From Bacteroidales bacterium (lineage in GTDB: Bacteria > Bacteroidota > Bacteroidia > Bacteroidales > P3): a stretch of DNA of 53,900 bases. The notes under the pieces are model-generated. The model did not search any database. It worked only from the letters and a program-made list of their open reading frames with translations, and was not told the origin of the DNA. The DNA lies in assembly GCA_016296345.1 (NCBI GenBank), contig JAEDJL010000006.1, forward strand, positions 1 through 53,900, in the 5' to 3' direction. Each line of letters opens with the position of its first letter. The stretch's first letter is position 1. This document shows, one piece after another, positions 8,921 to 17,553 of the stretch. The translations under genes were made by a program, and so were the position numbers.

Positions 8921-11209
8921 ATTCTCCTCTGTTGCAGGGTAATCTACAAGCATAGTTTTTGAAAGGGTTATAGTCCTATTCTGAGTATCTTTACTTCCTC
9001 CTGTATTTTGTGAATCTACAAACTGTACAAAGAAACCTTGTGCTGCGTTTATCTGCTTGTTGTCTGCGTTGTCATTTGTGATAAAAGTCCAAGCGTACGA
9101 CTTAGCTTCTCTTACGTGTATTCCTTGTCCTTGTATGCTTGAAAGACCTATGCCTTCCATTGCTTTTCTTGCGTCCATTACTGCAGGATATGGGTTAGAC
9201 AAGGCAACCCATGGACCACAATTTTGGAATTCATGGCTGACTGTATTTGCGTTTTCAAAATAATCCAAACTTGTACTATTGTCTTCTTCGTCTATATCTT
9301 GACCTATTTCCACCAAAATGTTGTCTCCGTTGGTATAGACAAGTATTCCTGCTCCCTTAGCGATATTATCTGTCCAATAAAGGTAGTTTTCTTCATTCCA
9401 CCTGCTGTGTTCATAGTCATAACCCAACGCCCAAAATTTCAAAATCTCGCTTCCTGTATTCTCTGTGTTCTCGGGTTGATTTTCTCTTAGCAGTCTGTTT
9501 CTGAGCGGAGCTAAGTTTGTATATCCCGACAAGCCGATAAAGTTCCATATTCCGCCGTGCAAACGTTTCTCAATCACGCCTTTGGCATTATTATTTGTCG
9601 TATTGACAAAACTACCTCCCTCTTCGACCTTTATTGTTAAGTTATCAAAATTCAGATTTGAGTTATTAACAATCAGAGCAGCTCTGTCGTTGTTGTCAAT
9701 TATCTTTATAGGAACATTTGTACCCTGAGTACCAATCCGTTCCAAAGAGTTATCACTCAAAGTAACCTTGTGTTTGATTTCTATTCCCAAGACTGTACTC
9801 CAATCACAATAATTAGCATCAAGAGCCAAGTTTTCGCCTCGCCAACTATCGGGATAATTCTGCCAAGTTGCCGGACTATTAAAGTCGCCGTCCCTATCAG
9901 AATAAATATATCCCTTTATTGTAGATTTTAGTGCTATCTTACAAACCGGTTGTTCCTCAATCGTATCACAAACTTGAATAAAATCATCACCCAAATACCA
10001 AAGTGCATCAGGTTCTTGGTTGGTTGTTTGGGTATTTGTTGGCGATGAAGCCTTATATCCCACAGAATAGTATTTCTCCTCTTCTCCAACTTTTACTGTT
10101 GCTCCGCTATACTCACAATTTGTTGCCTCCGTAGTTTCTCCTTGTGTCTTTCCCGTAATCGGATACCAAGTACCCGTATTGTCGTCCACAGATATTTCCC
10201 CAACGTCTGCATAACAATGATAAATATCAAACGGAACCGCAGAAACAGCTATGCCGGCTGCTGCTGCTTGATTTGTTGCCGAATTGGCAGAAATTACTTT
10301 CGATGCATCAACATAGCAATTGCTTATTCGACTTAATGCATTTACACTGTGAACTCTTCCGACAATACCTCCTACCGTGGCTACTCCATGGCCTCCACTC
10401 TCACTTCTTTGTACTCGGAGCGAGCCTCTGAACAAACAACTCTCTATTACTTGAACTGCCGAACCATCAATTTTTGCAACTATACCCCCTACGCACGCCA
10501 ATCCGTCAAGAGCGTATTCCGGTTTTGGAGTACTCGGGTCTGTGTCTGTGTTCGTATTGATAAAAGCAACCTCATGAAGAGTACCGGAAGTCATGTATCC
10601 GACCACACCACCCACGTGCATATACGACTTCTCTACCATTCTACCTGCAAGGGTATTGGCATCAATCCAAGAATTGGTTATCATACAATTTGCTATTCTC
10701 GTATTCACTCCTTCCATTCGTCCACACAACAACCCGGCATGCCAATCCAACTTTCCCGGAACAACATCTTGACTTCCTCCGTTATAGAGTTTGATGCTCG
10801 AATTTGTGATTTTGAGATTTTTAATCACTCCATTACCCGACAAGGTATCAAAAAGACCGGCAAATACTTTCTGATTAGTCGAGCTTGTTCCCGTAGTTTC
10901 GTTCCAAATATTGACTTCCATATTAAACGTTATCGACTTTCCGTTGCCGTCATAGTTGCCTTTAAAATTCCTGACTACGAAAGCATTGGTATAATCTGCC
11001 GAAATAACATTCTCAAACACTATATCCACTGTCTGCTTGTAGTATTTATCCAAGCCATTTGTGTTGATTGCTCTGAAATGTGCCGCAGATGATACTTCGT
11101 ATGGGCTGCTTGCCGTACCGTTTCCGACCCACGAAAGTTCTCCTTCTGCAAACAAATTTGCTGTGCAGACAAACAGAATTGCTGCTGCCATGAATAATAT
11201 TTTCTTCAT
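8270..11209 (-). CDS. GLUG-repeat surface protein with T9SS tail
   Basis: A 979-residue secreted protein. The signal peptide is MKKILFMAAAILFVC...LFA. Residues about 100-370 hold repeats of the GLUG type (VGGIVGRVHS...ISNCYVDAS, GGVVGYM...LHEVAF, GGIVAKI...IESCLFRGS), expected to form a right-handed beta-helix of adhesin or protease-like surface proteins. The middle part (FNSPATWQNYPDSW; VNTTNNNAKGVIEKRL; GPWVALSNPYPAVMDARKAM) is shared with the paralogue at 50906-53860. The end (VFNTLGQKVYE...DVPSGTYIVNVQT...KIVVH) is a type A T9SS sorting domain, so export by type IX secretion and surface attachment are expected. A strong Shine-Dalgarno site lies before the ATG, and a small membrane-protein gene ends 15 bases upstream. 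Ligand unknown. Confidence 0.9.
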   Translation of the reverse strand: MKKILFMAAAILFVCTANLFAEGELSWVGNGTASSPYEVSSAAHFRAINTNGLDKYYKQTVDIVFENVISADYTNAFVVRNFKGNYDGNGKSITFNMEVNIWNETTGTSSTNQKVFAGLFDTLSGNGVIKNLKITNSSIKLYNGGSQDVVPGKLDWHAGLLCGRMEGVNTRIANCMITNSWIDANTLAGRMVEKSYMHVGGVVGYMTSGTLHEVAFINTNTDTDPSTPKPEYALDGLACVGGIVAKIDGSAVQVIESCLFRGSLRVQRSESGGHGVATVGGIVGRVHSVNALSRISNCYVDASKVISANSATNQAAAAGIAVSAVPFDIYHCYADVGEISVDDNTGTWYPITGKTQGETTEATNCEYSGATVKVGEEEKYYSVGYKASSPTNTQTTNQEPDALWYLGDDFIQVCDTIEEQPVCKIALKSTIKGYIYSDRDGDFNSPATWQNYPDSWRGENLALDANYCDWSTVLGIEIKHKVTLSDNSLERIGTQGTNVPIKIIDNNDRAALIVNNSNLNFDNLTIKVEEGGSFVNTTNNNAKGVIEKRLHGGIWNFIGLSGYTNLAPLRNRLLRENQPENTENTGSEILKFWALGYDYEHSRWNEENYLYWTDNIAKGAGILVYTNGDNILVEIGQDIDEEDNSTSLDYFENANTVSHEFQNCGPWVALSNPYPAVMDARKAMEGIGLSSIQGQGIHVREAKSYAWTFITNDNADNKQINAAQGFFVQFVDSQNTGGSKDTQNRTITLSKTMLVDYPATEENTSKIAANDAGEFLRVSVASEGYRVPVMYRQNDAASTEYDIFDADKLFGSGTVAEPYFALGERMLCKQEADSTHFVTDLNIRSEQSRSVEIIAEYIPEGYTLSLIDDNNETVMNQDDVYTADIARGDNEGRFKLVINKNNVSIEDVAQAEEIRLYNNNRQITIQDGNIKSVQVFNTLGQKVYETKQRHFTLGDVPSGTYIVNVQTAETSFSNKIVVH

Positions 11210-11217
11210 TGTCCTTT

Positions 11218-11223
11218 CCTCCT
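11218..11223 (-). promoter_or_regulatory. Strong Shine-Dalgarno site
   Basis: AGGAGG on the minus strand, 8 bases before the ATG at 11209. A near-perfect site is unusual in Bacteroidota, whose genes mostly lack one. The same site is conserved at 53869-53874 before the paralogue. Confidence 0.75.
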
Positions 11224-11224
11224 G

Positions 11225-11491
11225 TTATTTTTCTTTGTTGTTTCGATAAATCTTCACTCCTGCAAATCCCGATGCCAATGTGAGCAACAAAACTGTTGCA
11301 GGTGTCAAAGGACCTTGTTTCGGGGTCAAAATATCATTGCCGTTGGGAGTTGTATTTCGAGCATCTATGTGTCTTTCTCCCTTTGTCAATCCGTAAAATT
11401 GGGGAACGGGTGGTTTCGGGTCTGCAAAGGCAGATAGCGAAACGAACGATAATAGCAGGCAGGCTGCCGTGCTGAAAATAATCTTTTTCAT
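11225..11491 (-). CDS. Small exported protein with C-terminal TM tail
   Basis: Eighty-eight residues from the ATG at 11491 (MKKIIFSTAACLL). The longer frame upstream would bury the signal peptide. After the signal peptide (to about ADP) comes a short proline/polar mature part. A C-terminal tail follows: GPLTPATVLLLTL, one hydrophobic helix, and a basic end (KIYRNNKEK). This three-part layout resembles protein-sorting tails, but I cannot name the family. It sits directly upstream of the large T9SS gene, with a 15-base gap holding the Shine-Dalgarno site. Its last codons recur before the paralogue, so the pair was duplicated as a unit. Function unknown. Confidence 0.75.
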   Translation of the reverse strand: MKKIIFSTAACLLLSFVSLSAFADPKPPVPQFYGLTKGERHIDARNTTPNGNDILTPKQGPLTPATVLLLTLASGFAGVKIYRNNKEK

Positions 11492-11567
11492 TCTTGTTAT
11501 TTTTTCTTGTTTCTCTTGTGTGTCAATCGCACCTCGGCTCGGGCTTTCGGTCGCAATTAACAAGTGG

Positions 11568-11598
11568 CAAAGGTAATATATTTTGTTTTTACAACAAA
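11568..11598 (-). promoter_or_regulatory. Promoter of T9SS gene pair
   Basis: On the minus strand TTTG (11595-11598), 19 bases, then TACCTTTG (11568-11575): an exact Bacteroidota promoter, 76 bases before the ATG at 11491. Confidence 0.75.
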
Positions 11599-12033
11599 AC
11601 AGATTGACAAACAGCTCTCTTGTGTTTAAGATAAGGGTGTTTGTCGTTTTAATTCAAATTAAATTATCGTTTCGGGGGGGGTAATAACACGACCTCACAT
11701 AGAGTTATCAACATGGTTTGGGGATTTATTTTTACAAGTCGCCAATTAGAAATCATTATATGCCTATTGTCAAATTTTATATCGTTTTGCTACACTTTTA
11801 ACATTTGACATTGTCGTTTTTATGCACCTTTTGCACCTTTCAAGCCGTCTTTTGGCTGTTTTGGTATGATATTTCCATATTGTAATACATCATTTTTGCA
11901 AATCGTCTCTTCTCTTTCGTCTTGCAGACACTCGATTTTGTTCAATCGAAAATCCCATTTCAACAAATTCTCAACAGGCTGAAAACAAAAGAGTTTACGA
12001 CTTTGTTGCACTATGGCGAAAACTTAACAAAAT
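11599..12033. other. AT-rich divergent intergenic region
   Basis: About 435 bases between the leftward T9SS pair and rightward ruvB. It has a GGGGGGG run (11673-11679), the word TTATCAACA (11706-11714, one base off a DnaA box, alone), and a TGCACCTTT doublet (11823-11840). I see no convincing gene: the 63-codon minus-strand frame at 11820-12011 lacks a start signal or recognisable sequence. Confidence 0.5.
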
Positions 12034-12109
12034 AAAACGGCGTTTCGCCGAAATAAATCGGCGTTTCGCTCTGACAAAACGCCGTTTCAGTCAGACAAAA
12101 CGGCGTTTT
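12034..12109. repeat. 21-bp palindromic array A (4 units)
   Basis: Four cores CGGCG/CGCCG flanked by A- and T-runs start at 12038, 12059, 12080 and 12101, a step of exactly 21. The 16-base spacers include TTTCGCTCTGACAAAA and TTTCAGTCAGACAAAA, which recur nearly unchanged in arrays B and C. Located upstream of the ruvB promoter. Confidence 0.9.
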
Positions 12110-12178
12110 ATAATCACTTGGTTCTCAAAAGAATACAAAAGCATTGGGAAGCAAGGGGCAAAAGTACGGCTTTTTTCT

Positions 12179-12186
12179 TACCTTTG
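12179..12186 (+). promoter_or_regulatory. ruvB promoter -7 box
   Basis: TACCTTTG followed by CAGG, the commonest form of the -7 element in this window. Transcription would begin near 12191, about 70 bases before the chosen ruvB start, which rules out the longer frame from 12118. Confidence 0.7.
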
Positions 12187-12261
12187 CAGGGCAAAAGGAT
12201 TGCGGCATTTTGGTCGATTGAAATGCCGACAGCTCCTTATGCTTTACCAAAAGAACTGAAA

Positions 12262-13287
12262 ATGAATGAAAATCTGAACCCTTCAAAGGAGCGTCTCTCA
12301 AAAAACGAGAGCGATTATGAGAAGGCTTTGCGTCCTTCGGCTTTCGATGCTTTTGCCGGTCAGAGTCAGATTAAGGAAAATCTGAAAATCTTTGTGCGTG
12401 CGGCAAGAGAGAGAGGTGAAGCCTTGGATCATGTGTTGTTGCACGGTCCTCCGGGATTGGGAAAGACGACTTTGAGCTACATTATCGCCAACGAACTCGG
12501 GGTAAATGTGAAGATGACTTCAGGTCCTGTGCTTGACAAGCCGGGCGAATTGGCAGGTATTTTGACCAACTTGGAGACCAACGATGTGCTTTTCATCGAT
12601 GAAATTCACCGACTTTCGCCCATTGTGGAAGAGTATCTTTATTCTGCAATGGAGGATTACAAGATTGATATAATGATTGAGAGCGGTCCTAACGCCCGAA
12701 GTGTGCAGATAGGCTTAAATCCTTTCACCTTGATTGGTGCAACCACCCGAAGCGGACTGCTCACCGCTCCTCTGCGTTCGCGTTTTGGCATTACCTGTCG
12801 TCTGCAATACTATGACCATCAGACGCTTGCAAGCATCATTCGCCGCTCTGCCGCAATCCTTGCAACGCCTATTGACGACGATGCAGCCTTAGAAATAGCC
12901 CGCCGCAGCAGAGGCACTCCCCGCATTGCAAACCTGCTTCTCAGACGTGTGAGAGACTTTGCCCAAATTCTCTCCGACGGAAAGATAAGCATAGCTGTTG
13001 CTAAGAAAGCCTTGGAAGCTCTGAACGTGGACAAAAACGGCTTGGACGAAATGGACAATCGCATTCTCGGAGCGATAATCGACAAGTTCAAGGGCGGTCC
13101 GGTGGGCATTACGACCATTGCAACGGCGGTGGGCGAAGATGCAGGGACGATTGAGGAGGTGTATGAGCCGTTTCTCATTCAGGAAGGCTTTCTTATGAGG
13201 ACTGCAAGGGGAAGAGAAGCCACCGAGGCAGCCTATCGACACCTCGGAAAGTACCCCTCAAAAGGCTCTCAACAAGAATTATTTTAG
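12262..13287 (+). CDS. ruvB: RuvB Holliday junction helicase
   Basis: A 341-residue AAA+ ATPase that, with RuvA, drives branch migration of Holliday junctions for RuvC cleavage. Visible in order: Walker A GPPGLGKT (residues 62-69), Walker B DEIHRL, sensor-1 region GATTRSGLL, the arginine-finger region, and the C-terminal winged-helix domain (GGPVGITTIATAVGED, then RTARGRE). Length matches the family. The ATG at 12262 (MNENLNPSKERL) is chosen because the frame upstream overlaps the promoter. RuvA and RuvC are not in the window, so the gene stands alone, preceded by a 21-bp repeat array. Confidence 0.98.
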   Translation: MNENLNPSKERLSKNESDYEKALRPSAFDAFAGQSQIKENLKIFVRAARERGEALDHVLLHGPPGLGKTTLSYIIANELGVNVKMTSGPVLDKPGELAGILTNLETNDVLFIDEIHRLSPIVEEYLYSAMEDYKIDIMIESGPNARSVQIGLNPFTLIGATTRSGLLTAPLRSRFGITCRLQYYDHQTLASIIRRSAAILATPIDDDAALEIARRSRGTPRIANLLLRRVRDFAQILSDGKISIAVAKKALEALNVDKNGLDEMDNRILGAIIDKFKGGPVGITTIATAVGEDAGTIEEVYEPFLIQEGFLMRTARGREATEAAYRHLGKYPSKGSQQELF

Positions 13288-13296
13288 AAAATGTGC

Positions 13297-13304
13297 TAAT
13301 TTTG
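13297..13304 (+). promoter_or_regulatory. hutH promoter -7 box
   Basis: TAATTTTG followed by CAATCG, about 40 bases before the hutH ATG. No clean TTTG is seen at the usual distance upstream. Confidence 0.45.
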
Positions 13305-13344
13305 CAATCGAAATTAAAATAACAAACAAATAAAACATCAAGAT

Positions 13345-14838
13345 ATGGCAACACATCAAATAACACCCGACTTGCTTACGCTCGAAAGAGTTGATGAGAT
13401 TTTGCATAAGGGTATGAAGTTGGAACTTTCGCAAGAAAGCAAAGAGAGAATAATCAAGTGCAGAGAGTATTTGGACAACAAGATGACCACTCAAAAAGAA
13501 CCTATTTATGGTGTTACCACCGGTTTTGGTTCGTTGTGCAATATCTCTATCAGCAAAGAGCAGCTGTCTCAGTTGCAAAAGAACCTTGTAATGAGCCATG
13601 CGTGCGGAGTGGGCGAAGAAGTGCCTCACGAAATCGTGAAGATAATGTTGTTGAACAAAATCCAATCTTTGTCGTACGGCAACTCGGGAGTGCAACTCCA
13701 AACGGTTGAACGTTTGATTGAGTTCTTCAACAATGATATTTACCCTGTGGTTTATCAACAAGGCTCTTTGGGTGCGTCGGGCGACCTTGCTCCTTTGGCA
13801 CATCTTTGTTTGCCGCTTTTGGGATTGGGAGTTGTCGATTACAAAGGCGAAAGAATAAGCGGCGAAGAGCTTAACAAGAGATTTTCTTGGCAACCGATAG
13901 AGCTTCAATCCAAGGAGGGTTTGGCTCTTTTGAACGGTACTCAATTCATGAGTTCGTTTGCAGTGTGGTGTGTCATCAAGGCTCAAAAGCTATCGGCTTT
14001 GGCAGACCAAATAATGGCTGTGTCGTTGGAGGCATTTGACGGAAGAATAGAACCATTCCTCGACCCTGTTCACCAAGTGCGTCCTCACAAAGGTCAAATT
14101 GAGACTGCCCGCCGCATAAGAGAGCTTCTTGAAGGCAGCCAGATAATCAAACAACACAAGCAACACGTTCAAGACCCTTACTCTTTCCGCTGTGTGCCTC
14201 AGGTGCATGGTGCAAGCAAGGACGCCATTGAACACGTTGCAAGCGTAATCACCACCGAAATAAATTCGGCTACCGACAATCCTACCGTATTCCCCGACTT
14301 GGATATGGTAATCTCGGCAGGTAACTTCCACGGTCAGCCTTTGGCAATAAACCTTGACTATTTGGCTATTGCGGTTGCAGAACTCGGTTCTATATCTGAA
14401 CGCAGAACATATCAGCTTATAGGAGCTAAGAGAGACCTTCCTTCGTTCTTGGTTGCAAAACCCGGGGTTAATTCGGGCTTTATGATACCTCAGTATTGTG
14501 CTGCTTCGGTTGTGAGCCAGTCCAAGCAACTTTGTACTCCTGCATCGGTAGATACAATCGATTCTTCGCAAGGTCAGGAAGATCATGTGTCGTTTGGTTC
14601 AAATGCTGCAACGAAACTATACCGCGTTGTGAACAACACCGAAAAGGTTTTGGCAATAGAGCTGTTCAATGCGGCTCAGGCATTCGATTTCCGCAAGCAG
14701 ATGACAGGCTTGAAGTCCTCCGAAAAGATAGAAAACTTCGTGAGCGAATACAGAAAGCAAGTAAACTTTGTTCAAGACGACCAAGTGATGTACGAACTTA
14801 TCCACAAGAGCATCGATTTCTTGAGAAGCCTTCAATAA
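13345..14838 (+). CDS. hutH: Histidine ammonia-lyase
   Basis: A 497-residue enzyme that converts L-histidine to urocanate and ammonia. The self-forming MIO cofactor triad Ala144-Ser145-Gly146 lies in SLGASGDLAPL, at the usual place. GVTTGFGSLCN near residue 54 and the FHGQP and SSQGQEDHVSFG motifs of the active site are also present. These point to HAL and not the phenylalanine or tyrosine lyases, although substrate specificity is judged from overall pattern only. The other hut genes (hutU, hutI, ftcD) are not adjacent. It has its own promoter-like box, and a terminator follows at 14870-14906. Confidence 0.93.
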   Translation: MATHQITPDLLTLERVDEILHKGMKLELSQESKERIIKCREYLDNKMTTQKEPIYGVTTGFGSLCNISISKEQLSQLQKNLVMSHACGVGEEVPHEIVKIMLLNKIQSLSYGNSGVQLQTVERLIEFFNNDIYPVVYQQGSLGASGDLAPLAHLCLPLLGLGVVDYKGERISGEELNKRFSWQPIELQSKEGLALLNGTQFMSSFAVWCVIKAQKLSALADQIMAVSLEAFDGRIEPFLDPVHQVRPHKGQIETARRIRELLEGSQIIKQHKQHVQDPYSFRCVPQVHGASKDAIEHVASVITTEINSATDNPTVFPDLDMVISAGNFHGQPLAINLDYLAIAVAELGSISERRTYQLIGAKRDLPSFLVAKPGVNSGFMIPQYCAASVVSQSKQLCTPASVDTIDSSQGQEDHVSFGSNAATKLYRVVNNTEKVLAIELFNAAQAFDFRKQMTGLKSSEKIENFVSEYRKQVNFVQDDQVMYELIHKSIDFLRSLQ

Positions 14839-14869
14839 AAACAGATAAAAATATACACAAATCAACAAG

Positions 14870-14906
14870 AGAGACAGGGCAGAACAAGCTCTGTCTCTTT
14901 GTTTTT
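14870..14906 (+). terminator. Terminator after hutH
   Basis: AGAGACAG (14870-14877) pairs with CTGTCTCT (14891-14898), followed by TTGTTTTT. Confidence 0.75.
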
Positions 14907-14997
14907 CACAACTGTGCAAAACTTTTCCGTTTTGTAGAACAAAAACAATAAAAGATTGTTTTTCCCGATATAGAGGTTGTTGCAATGGTATGAGCTG

Positions 14998-17532
14998 ATG
15001 AGAAAACAAATTCTTTTTTCGGTCGGACTGAGCCTGCTTTGCACTCTGTGTTTGGGGCAGGTGGTTCTGCAAGGCAGGGTGAGCGATGCTCAAAGCGGTG
15101 AAACTCTGCCGTATGTCAATATAGGCTTATATCACAAGGGGGCTTTGGTTCACGGATGTGTTACAGACGAGCAAGGAAAGTACTCCTTGGAGTATCCCAA
15201 GGCGGCAGACAGTGTGCAGTTTGGCTTTGTGGGTTATGTGGCTTCAAAGTTCGCTCTGTCGGAGGTCAAGTCCGGGAAGCTGAACGTGGCATTGCAGCCC
15301 CATGCTGTGGCGTTGGAGGCTGTGGAAGTGTCGGCAAAAAGGCAGCGATATAAGCGAAAGGACAATCCGGCTGTCAGTCTGATGAAAAAGGTTGTGGAAC
15401 AAAAAGACCAAAACTCCATAAAGGGATTTGATTATTACGAATACTCGTCGCACATCAAGACAGAAATCTCTCTTCTCGGGATTACAGACAGCACAAAGAA
15501 CAAGGGCATATTCAAAAACATACAATACGTTTTCGACAATCTGCAAACATCTCCTCTGAGCGGCAAGAAGTATCTCCCGATGTACTTTAGCGAACAGCTC
15601 AAAGAACATTACTATCGCAAAAGTCCCAATAGCGAAAAATCTATCCTCAAAGCCCAAAAAGAAGTTCAGATAAGCAAGTTCTTAGACCCCGAAAGTTTGG
15701 AGAATATTCTTGATGAGATTGTGTCGGAGGTTGATTTGTTTGATGACAAAGTGCATATTTTGAGTAATGACTTTGTCTCTCCGCTAAGCAGTGCGGGCGT
15801 AAATCTGTATCATTTCTACCTTTCGGACACTGTGGTCTTTGATGGCAAAAAGTGTGTGAAGGTATTGTTCAATCCTGCCAACCTAAGGGACATAGGGTTC
15901 AGCGGAACGCTGTGGATAAGCACCGAGGGGGATTACTCTTTGGTGCATTCGCTCTTGGGAGTGGGCAAAAAGAGCGGCTTGAACTTCGTCAAGGATTTGT
16001 CAATCGAACAGACCTACAAGCCGAGCAAGGGAAAAATGGTCAAAACTGCCGACAAGATAAATGCGGAGTTGAACGTGTACGGGCTGTCGCTCTTTGTGAG
16101 AAAACAAAACATTGCTTCAAAACACGTCTTTGACAGTCCTCAAAAGGAGAACTTCTATTCGGGTATAGACCTTACCGAACGCTTGGAGGGATACAACAGA
16201 AGGTTGCCTGCTTATTGGGAAGAAAATCGCTTGGAACCTCTCACACCGTCGGAAAGTCTCACCTACTCCAACGCTTTGAGGCTTAACGATTATTCGGCGT
16301 ACAAGTTGTTGCTCAATACTCTCATGGCGTTTACTTCGGGCTATGTAGAAGTCGGCAAATTCGACATAGGACGATTGGAAAACTTCATAAGTTGGAACGA
16401 CGTGGAGGGTTTGAGGTTGAGAATTGGAGGAAAGACCAACATGAATTTCAGCAAGCGTCTTTTCTTTGAGGGCTTTGTGGCATACGGTTTCAAAGACCAA
16501 AGGTTCAAGTTTAGGACTTGTGCAATGTATTCTTTCTCCGAGAAGCGTTACAATCAGTGGGAATTTCCGAAAAATCTGCTTTCGATAAAGTATGAGCAGA
16601 ATACAAAAATTCACGGTCAGTCTTTGCTTATGGGAGAGCCTGACAGATTGTTCCTTTCTTTCAATCGGGGAAAGACAGACAAGATGTCGTTTAACCGACT
16701 GTTGAGAGCGGAGTACGAATATGAGACTTCAAGTCAGCTGTCTTTGAAAGCCGGTGTGCAATATCTGCAACAGCAACCCTTGGCAGGCTTACAATTCGTT
16801 TCTTTTGACAAAAGCAAGGTTTATGGCAGCATTTCAAGCCCGAGTTTCGACATAGAATTGCGATATGCCAAGGGAGAAAAATTCTTTCAGCAACAACAGT
16901 ACAGACTGACTATCAATACGACTGCTCCGATTATCACTTTGAACTACACTTATGGCACAAAGCTTTTCGGAAACGACTATGAGTATCACAAAATCAAGGC
17001 TTCAATCGAGAAAAGGTTCTATCTGTGGACTTTCGGTTATGCAGACATTGCACTGCAAGGCGGAAAAATTTGGGGAGGTGTGCCTTTTGCTCTTATGTTT
17101 GTGCATCATGCCAACCAAAATTGGGCTTATCAAGACGAGGCTTTCAACCTTATGAATTATTATGAGTTTGTTTCGGATTGTTATGCTCAAATGGTGTTGA
17201 ACTACAACTTTAACGGATATATATTTAACCGCATTCCGCTCATTAAGCATTTGAATTGGAGAGAGGTGTTTGCCTTCAAGGTGCTTTGGGGTGGCGTAAG
17301 CGACAAGAATATGCCCTCAAACGACAATCCTTCTCTTGTAGATTTTCCAAGAAACTCCCGAGGCGATTACTCGACTTTTGCCCTGGGTGATACGCCTTAT
17401 GTGGAGGCTAACGTGGGAGTGGATAATATTTTCAAGGTTCTGAGGGTCGATTATGTGAGACGTTTTACTCATTTGGACAATCCGGACATTGCAAAATGGG
17501 GAATACGTTTCAGACTTAGATTTACATTCTGA
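14998..17532 (+). CDS. DUF5686 outer-membrane protein
   Basis: An 844-residue protein beginning with a signal peptide (MRKQILFSVGL...CLGQ; the ATG at 14998 is preferred over in-frame TTG and out-of-frame ATG codons upstream). Next is a carboxypeptidase-like regulatory beta-sandwich (VVLQGRVSDAQSGETLPYVNIGL, residues about 23-105). A long DUF5686-type region follows, ending in amphipathic strands and a terminal aromatic residue (RLRFTF), typical of an outer-membrane beta-barrel. The family is widespread in Bacteroidota; its function is not established. The gene ends 21 bases before the inositol-lipid cluster and may share its transcript. Confidence 0.88.
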   Translation: MRKQILFSVGLSLLCTLCLGQVVLQGRVSDAQSGETLPYVNIGLYHKGALVHGCVTDEQGKYSLEYPKAADSVQFGFVGYVASKFALSEVKSGKLNVALQPHAVALEAVEVSAKRQRYKRKDNPAVSLMKKVVEQKDQNSIKGFDYYEYSSHIKTEISLLGITDSTKNKGIFKNIQYVFDNLQTSPLSGKKYLPMYFSEQLKEHYYRKSPNSEKSILKAQKEVQISKFLDPESLENILDEIVSEVDLFDDKVHILSNDFVSPLSSAGVNLYHFYLSDTVVFDGKKCVKVLFNPANLRDIGFSGTLWISTEGDYSLVHSLLGVGKKSGLNFVKDLSIEQTYKPSKGKMVKTADKINAELNVYGLSLFVRKQNIASKHVFDSPQKENFYSGIDLTERLEGYNRRLPAYWEENRLEPLTPSESLTYSNALRLNDYSAYKLLLNTLMAFTSGYVEVGKFDIGRLENFISWNDVEGLRLRIGGKTNMNFSKRLFFEGFVAYGFKDQRFKFRTCAMYSFSEKRYNQWEFPKNLLSIKYEQNTKIHGQSLLMGEPDRLFLSFNRGKTDKMSFNRLLRAEYEYETSSQLSLKAGVQYLQQQPLAGLQFVSFDKSKVYGSISSPSFDIELRYAKGEKFFQQQQYRLTINTTAPIITLNYTYGTKLFGNDYEYHKIKASIEKRFYLWTFGYADIALQGGKIWGGVPFALMFVHHANQNWAYQDEAFNLMNYYEFVSDCYAQMVLNYNFNGYIFNRIPLIKHLNWREVFAFKVLWGGVSDKNMPSNDNPSLVDFPRNSRGDYSTFALGDTPYVEANVGVDNIFKVLRVDYVRRFTHLDNPDIAKWGIRFRLRFTF

Positions 17533-17553
17533 CAAAAACAACAACAGATAGTT

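Noticed and set aside
11706..11714. DnaA box / replication origin in the AT-rich region before ruvB
   Set aside because: A single word one base off the consensus, without a cluster and without dnaA nearby.
11820..12011. 63-codon minus-strand frame
   Set aside because: No promoter, RBS or recognisable sequence; composition like the surrounding intergenic DNA.
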